Assembly (NCBI GenBank): GCA_938022295.1
Contig: CALIDR010000104.1
Coordinates: 1 to 25,832 of the forward strand
Length of the DNA: 25,832 nucleotides
From: an uncultured Burkholderiaceae bacterium
GTDB lineage: Bacteria; Pseudomonadota; Gammaproteobacteria; Burkholderiales; Burkholderiaceae_C
Reading direction: 5' to 3'
Under the pieces are notes generated by a model. That model was given only the letters and a program-made list of their open reading frames with translations. It made no database searches and had not been told where the DNA came from. The position numbers and the translations under genes were made by a program. Positions 20,784 through 25,832 of this stretch are shown here, piece by piece; position 1 is the first letter of the stretch; every line of letters begins with the position of its first letter.

Positions 20784-22921
20784 TCAGGCCGCCAGCCGCG
20801 ACAGGTCGGCCACGCGGTTCATCGCCGCGTGCAGCGACGCCAGCAGCGCGAGCCGGTTGGCGCGCAGCGCGGCGTCGTCGGTGTTGACCATCACGTGGTC
20901 GAAGAACGCGTCCACCGGCTCGCGCAGCAGCGCCAGCCGCTGCAGCGACTCGGCGTAGGCGCCGCCTTCGAACAGGCGGTCGGCCTCGGGGCGCACGCGC
21001 GCGATCGCTTCGGCCAGCGCCTGCTCGGCCGCCTCGCGCAGCAGCGCGGGGTCGACCTCGGCCGCCGGCGCGGCGTCGGACTTGCGCAGGATGTTGCCCA
21101 CGCGCTTGTTCGCCGCGGCGAGCGCGGCGGCGGCCGGCAGCGCGGCGAACGCGCGCACCGCCGCGAGCCGCTTCGGGATCTCGGCCCAGCGCGCCGGGCG
21201 CGCCTCGAGCACCGCCTCGACCTCGGGCGCGCTCCAGCCCTGCTCGCGCAGCCAGCCCGCCAGGCGCTCGCGCAGGAAGAAGCCGACCTCGGCCTGCGCC
21301 TGGCCGTGGCCGGGCGGGAACGCGGCGAACGCCTGCGCGACGAGGCGGTGCACGTCCAGCGGCAGCTCGCGCTCGATCAGCATGCGGATCACGCCGAGCG
21401 CGTGGCGGCGCAGCGCGAACGGGTCCTTGTCGCCGGTGGGCACCTGGCCGATGCCGAACAGGCCGGCCAGCGTCTCGAGCTTGTCGGCCAGCGCGACGAC
21501 GAGGCCGACACGGTTGCGCGGCAGCGCGTCGCCGGCGAAGCGCGGCTTGTAGTGGTCCTCGATCGCGAACGCGACGTCCTCGCTCTCGCCGTCGTGGCGC
21601 GCGTAGTAGCCGCCCATGATGCCCTGCAGCTCGGGGAACTCGCCGACCATGTCGGTCAGCAGGTCGGCCTTGGCCAGCAGCGCGGCGCGGTCGGCGGCCG
21701 CCGCCAGCGCGGCGTCGCCGAGGTCCTGCGCGATCGCGCGCGCGATCGCGCCGACCCGCTCGACGCGCTCGCCCTGCGTGCCGAGCTTGCCGTGGTAGAC
21801 GACGCGCGCCAGGCCGAGCACGCGGCTTTCGAGCGTGCGCTTGCGGTCCTGGTCGAAGAAGAACTTGGCATCGGCCAGCCGCGGGCGCACGACGCGCTCG
21901 TTGCCGCCGATCACCGCCGAGGGGTCCGCCGGACGCACGTTGGCGACGATCAGGAACCGGTTCGTCAGCTTCCCGTCGCGGTCGAGCAGCGGGAAGTACT
22001 TCTGGTTGGCCTTCATCGTCAGGATCAGGCACTCCGGCGGCACGGCGAGGAACGCGTCGTCGAAGCGGCCCACGAGCACGTTGGGCCGCTCGACGAGCGC
22101 CGTCACCTCGTCGAGCAGCGCCCCGTCGCGCACCGGCTGCAGCCCTTCGGCGGCAGCGGCCGCCTCGATCTGGCGCGCCACTTCGGCGCGCCGGGCGTCG
22201 AAGCCGGCGATCACGGCGCCCTCGGCGGCGAGCTGCTCGGCGTAGGCGTCGGCGTCGCGCAGCACGATCGGGTCGAGCGCGGCTTCGAACCGGTGGCCGC
22301 GCGTCGTGCGCCCGGCCTCGAGGCCGAGCGCGCGCACCGGCACGACGTCGGCGCCGTGCAGCGCCACCAGGCCGTGCGCTGGGCGCACGAAGTGCACCGT
22401 CGTCCAGCCCGGCTCGACGCCTTCGCCGTGCTCGAGCTGGTAGCTCATCACCTTCGGGATCGGGAGCTTGGCGATCGCCTCGTCGAGCGCGTGCTGCAGC
22501 CCCTGCGCGAGCGTGACGCCCGGCACGACGGTGTCGAGGACCAGCACCTCGGCCTTGCCGTCGACGCGGCGTTGCAGTGCCGGGACGGCCGAGGAGTCGG
22601 CCCCGAGCGCCGCGAGCTTCTTCAAAAGCGCCGGGGTGGGCCGGCCTTCGGCGTCGAGGCCCACAGCCACCGGCATCACCTTGGTTGGCCGCTGTACGTC
22701 CGGCGCCCTCTCCCGAACGTCGGCGATCCATGCGCCGAGACGTCTTGGCGAGGCGAAATTCTGGTAGTTCTTGCCCAGTTCAGCGTCCCGGCCCACCAAA
22801 CCCTGGTCCATCAGCGCGACGAGCAGGGTGTCGCCGAAAGACTTACCGAGTTGGTTGAGCACCTTCGGCGGCAGTTCCTCGACGAACAGCTCGACGAGCA
22901 GGTTCTTCGTCGCCTCGCCCA

Positions 22922-22922
<1 letters not shown>
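20784..22922 (-). CDS. glyS: Glycine--tRNA ligase, beta subunit
   Basis: A 712-residue beta subunit of the tetrameric bacterial glycyl-tRNA synthetase. The N-terminus (LLVELFVEELPPKVL) and motifs such as LPIPKVMSYQ, RPAHGLVALHG, GHRF, FLAVPPECLILTMKANQKYF and KRVGNILRK are those of GlyS, which binds tRNA through its C-terminal domain. The ATG shares one base with the glyQ stop (TGATG), indicating coupled synthesis of the two subunits. Length is normal and no disruptions were found. The gmhB-like gene follows after 10 bases. Confidence 0.97.
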
Positions 22923-23845
<923 letters not shown>

Positions 23846-23944
23846 CGAGACACGGGCGCATTCCACGATGGCGCGAGTTTACGGGGCGCGTCCGCGCCGA
23901 CCCCCGCCGCTACACTGCGCCGCACCCGCCACCCACCCCCGCCG

Positions 23945-25585
23945 ATGCCGCACCGTCCCGGGCCTTCCCTGTGGCGCCACGCCGCGGTGCTGCCCTGGCT
24001 CCTTCTCACCGGCGCGGCCGCGCACGCCGACGAATGGCTGTACCGCGTCGCCCCGGGCGACACGCTGATCGCGATCGGCCGCAAATACCTCGCCGAGCCG
24101 CGCGGCTGGCGCGACCTGCAGCGCCTGAACCAGGTGGCGGCACCGCGCCGCCTGCAAACCGGCCGCACGCTGCGCGTGCCGGTGGCGTGGCTGCGCGACG
24201 ATGCGACGGTGGCCACCGTCGCCCTCGTCGAAGGGGCCGTCGAGCGGCACCGCGACCACGCGGCGCCGGCGCCGGCGCAGGCCGGCATGCGGCTGCACGC
24301 CGGCGACCGCGTCGTCGTCGGCGCCGACGGCGCGGCGCTGCTCACGTTCGCCGACGGCTCGCGCACGCTGCTGACCCCCGGCACGCGCCTGACGATCACC
24401 GAACTGCTCGTGCAGCGCGGCACCGGCGCGGTGTCGACGCGGCTCGACCTCGGCGGCGGCGCCGTCGAGACCGAAGTGCGGCGCGACGCGCCGCGGCCAC
24501 GCTTCGAACTGCGCGCCCCGGCGCTGAACCTCGGCGTGCGCGGCACCGAGTTCCGGCTGCGCTTCGACGCCGACAGTGGCACCGCGCACGCGGAAGTGCT
24601 CGCCGGACGCGTCGCGGCGGCCGCGCCCGGCGCGCCGGCGGCGCCGACGCCGCTCGACGCCGGCTTCGGTCTCGTCGCCGGGCGCGACGGCGTCGGTGCG
24701 CCGCAGCCGCTGGCGCCACCGCCGTCGCTGGCCGGCGTGTCGGACCTCGTCGAGCGCCTGCCGCTGCGGCTGGCGTGGCCGCAGGCCGAGCCGGCGCCGG
24801 CGTGGCGGGTGCAGGTGGCCCCCGCCGCCGCGCCCGAGCGCCTGCTCGTCGACCGCCGCGTGGCCGAGCCGAGACTGCGCTGGGCCGACCTGCCCGACGG
24901 CGACTACCGGCTGCGCGTGCGCGCCCTCGACGCCGCCGGCCTCGAGGGCCGCCACGCCGACATCGCCTTCCGCGTGAAGGCGCGCCCCGAGCCGCCGCTG
25001 CTGCGCGATCCGGTGCACGAAGTGCGCGTCTACGACGATCCGGTGCCGCTGCGCTGGACCGCGCCTGACGGCGTCCAGCGCTACCGGCTGCAGGTGGCCG
25101 CCGGCCACGACTTCGCCGCGCCGGTGCACGACGTCGAGGTCGCGGCCACCGAGGCCACGCTCGCGCTGCCGCCCGGGCGCTGGTGGTGGCGCGTGCGCAG
25201 CGTTCGTGCCGCCGACGACGCCGGCCCCTGGGGCGACGCGCAGACGTTCGAGCGGCGCGAACGGCCGGCCGCGCCGTCGTCGCTGGCGCCGCGCATCGAC
25301 CGCGACCGCGTGCAGATCGCCTGGGCCGCACGCGCCGGCGAGACGGTCACCGTCCAACTCGCGCGCGACGACGGGTTCACCGACCTCGTTGCCGAGCGCG
25401 TGGCGGCGCAGTCCGGCACCGAGCTGCCGCTGCCCGGCCCGGGCACGTACTGGGTGCGCGTGCGCGCGACCGACGACGCCGGCGTCAGCGGCCCCTGGGG
25501 GCCGCCGAACCGGCTCGACGTGCCGGCGGCGCCGGTGTGGCCGTGGCTGGTGCCGGCGGCGCTGCTGATCCTGCTGTTGCTGTGA
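23945..25585 (+). CDS. Exported LysM-FecR domain protein with fibronectin-like repeats
   Basis: A 546-residue protein. Residues 1-28 are a signal peptide (ending AHA). Residues 31-78 are a LysM module (YRVAPGDTLIAIGRKYL, then LQTGRTLRVPV) that should bind peptidoglycan. About 86-225 is a FecR-like domain (LTFADGSRTLLTPGTRLTIT, then LNLGVRGTEFRL). From about 275 to 525 there are three Trp/Arg-rich beta-sandwich repeats, ending RVRALDAAG, RVRSVRAADDAGPW and RVRATDDAGVSGPW. A single hydrophobic segment (VPAALLILLLL) ends the protein. It overlaps by 4 bases a CHASE2-domain sensor gene, a pairing that I recall from many proteobacteria, so the two probably act together at the envelope. Confidence 0.88.
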   Translation: MPHRPGPSLWRHAAVLPWLLLTGAAAHADEWLYRVAPGDTLIAIGRKYLAEPRGWRDLQRLNQVAAPRRLQTGRTLRVPVAWLRDDATVATVALVEGAVERHRDHAAPAPAQAGMRLHAGDRVVVGADGAALLTFADGSRTLLTPGTRLTITELLVQRGTGAVSTRLDLGGGAVETEVRRDAPRPRFELRAPALNLGVRGTEFRLRFDADSGTAHAEVLAGRVAAAAPGAPAAPTPLDAGFGLVAGRDGVGAPQPLAPPPSLAGVSDLVERLPLRLAWPQAEPAPAWRVQVAPAAAPERLLVDRRVAEPRLRWADLPDGDYRLRVRALDAAGLEGRHADIAFRVKARPEPPLLRDPVHEVRVYDDPVPLRWTAPDGVQRYRLQVAAGHDFAAPVHDVEVAATEATLALPPGRWWWRVRSVRAADDAGPWGDAQTFERRERPAAPSSLAPRIDRDRVQIAWAARAGETVTVQLARDDGFTDLVAERVAAQSGTELPLPGPGTYWVRVRATDDAGVSGPWGPPNRLDVPAAPVWPWLVPAALLILLLL

Positions 25586-25832
25586 AGGTTGCCGCGCGCC
25601 TCGGGTGGGCCGCCGCCGGCATCGCGGTGGCCTGGGTGCTCGCCTCGACCACGCTGTTCCAGCGCGCCGAGCGGCTGTGGCTCGACACCGCGCTGCGGAT
25701 GAGCGCGCCGGCCGGCGCCTCGACGTCGGCGCTCGTCGTCGACATCGACGACGCGTCGCTCGCCGCCCTGCTGCCGCGGCACGGCCCCTGGCCGCTGCCG
25801 CGCGAGCTGCACGCCGAAGTCGCGCGCCGGCT
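25582..25832 (+). CDS. CHASE2-domain sensor protein, N-terminal part (runs off the window)
   Basis: The first 83 residues are visible. A GTG at 25582 overlaps the FecR-type stop (GTGA). Residues 8-24 form a membrane helix (GWAAAGIAVAWVLASTT), followed by a periplasmic region with LWLDTALRM and VVDIDDASLAALLPRHGPWP, the conserved opening of CHASE2 extracellular sensor domains (D-I-D-D/E-x-S-L, then W-P-x-P-R). The output part (usually adenylate cyclase, histidine kinase or serine/threonine kinase) lies beyond the window, so the signalling type is unknown. Confidence 0.85.
   Translation, partial: MKVAARLGWAAAGIAVAWVLASTTLFQRAERLWLDTALRMSAPAGASTSALVVDIDDASLAALLPRHGPWPLPRELHAEVARR

Overview
The window is very GC-rich, has dense coding with strong third-position G/C, and carries a set of genes (aceK, beta-class carbonic anhydrase, a LiuR-type MerR regulator with isovaleryl-CoA dehydrogenase, glyQS-gmhB-acyltransferase, an EpsA-like regulator and a PEP-CTERM protein) that points to a betaproteobacterium of the order Burkholderiales, probably near the Rubrivivax/Leptothrix lineages. 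This placement is an inference from gene content and protein style; no database was searched. No rRNA, tRNA or CRISPR array was seen.

Layout. 1-1030: one end of an IS3-family element inserted at the extreme 3' end of a LuxR-type regulator resembling EpsA, the regulator linked to PEP-CTERM/exosortase loci. 1315-3027: a secreted subtilisin-like protease with a C-terminal Gly-rich/membrane/basic tail. 3122-8776 (minus strand): a fatty-acid-type degradation run (thiolase, MaoC-type hydratase, short-chain dehydrogenase, acyl-CoA dehydrogenase), followed downstream by a PepSY protein, a tiny membrane protein and a DUF2868 membrane protein. 8819-11321: aceK and carbonic anhydrase.

11360-15064 looks like an accessory segment: a Uma2-type nuclease-fold protein, a truncated Avd-like four-helix-bundle gene, a secreted C-type-lectin-like PEP-CTERM protein with a candidate sigma-54 promoter, a ribbon-helix-helix/PIN toxin-antitoxin pair with a perfect palindrome in front, a MazE antitoxin followed by a MazF gene that is broken and fused in frame to a second Avd-like fragment, and a stray, diverged copy of the 3' end of the neighbouring ivd gene. 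Together these suggest repeated insertion, recombination and decay. The lectin-fold protein plus Avd-like pieces recall a diversity-generating retroelement, but no reverse transcriptase or template repeat is visible.

15065-18332 is a leucine/isovalerate (liu) type locus: ivd, a PaaI-type thioesterase, the MerR-family regulator LiuR and a divergent metallo-beta-lactamase-fold hydrolase, with two near-identical 16-bp palindromes as likely LiuR operators. 18354-23845 is a tightly packed minus-strand operon: glyQ, glyS, a GmhB-like phosphatase lacking the usual nucleophilic aspartate, a lysophospholipid acyltransferase and a YgjP-like metallopeptidase, ending in a hairpin terminator. 23945 to the end starts a plus-strand operon: a LysM-FecR exported protein overlapping by 4 bases a CHASE2-domain sensor that runs off the window.
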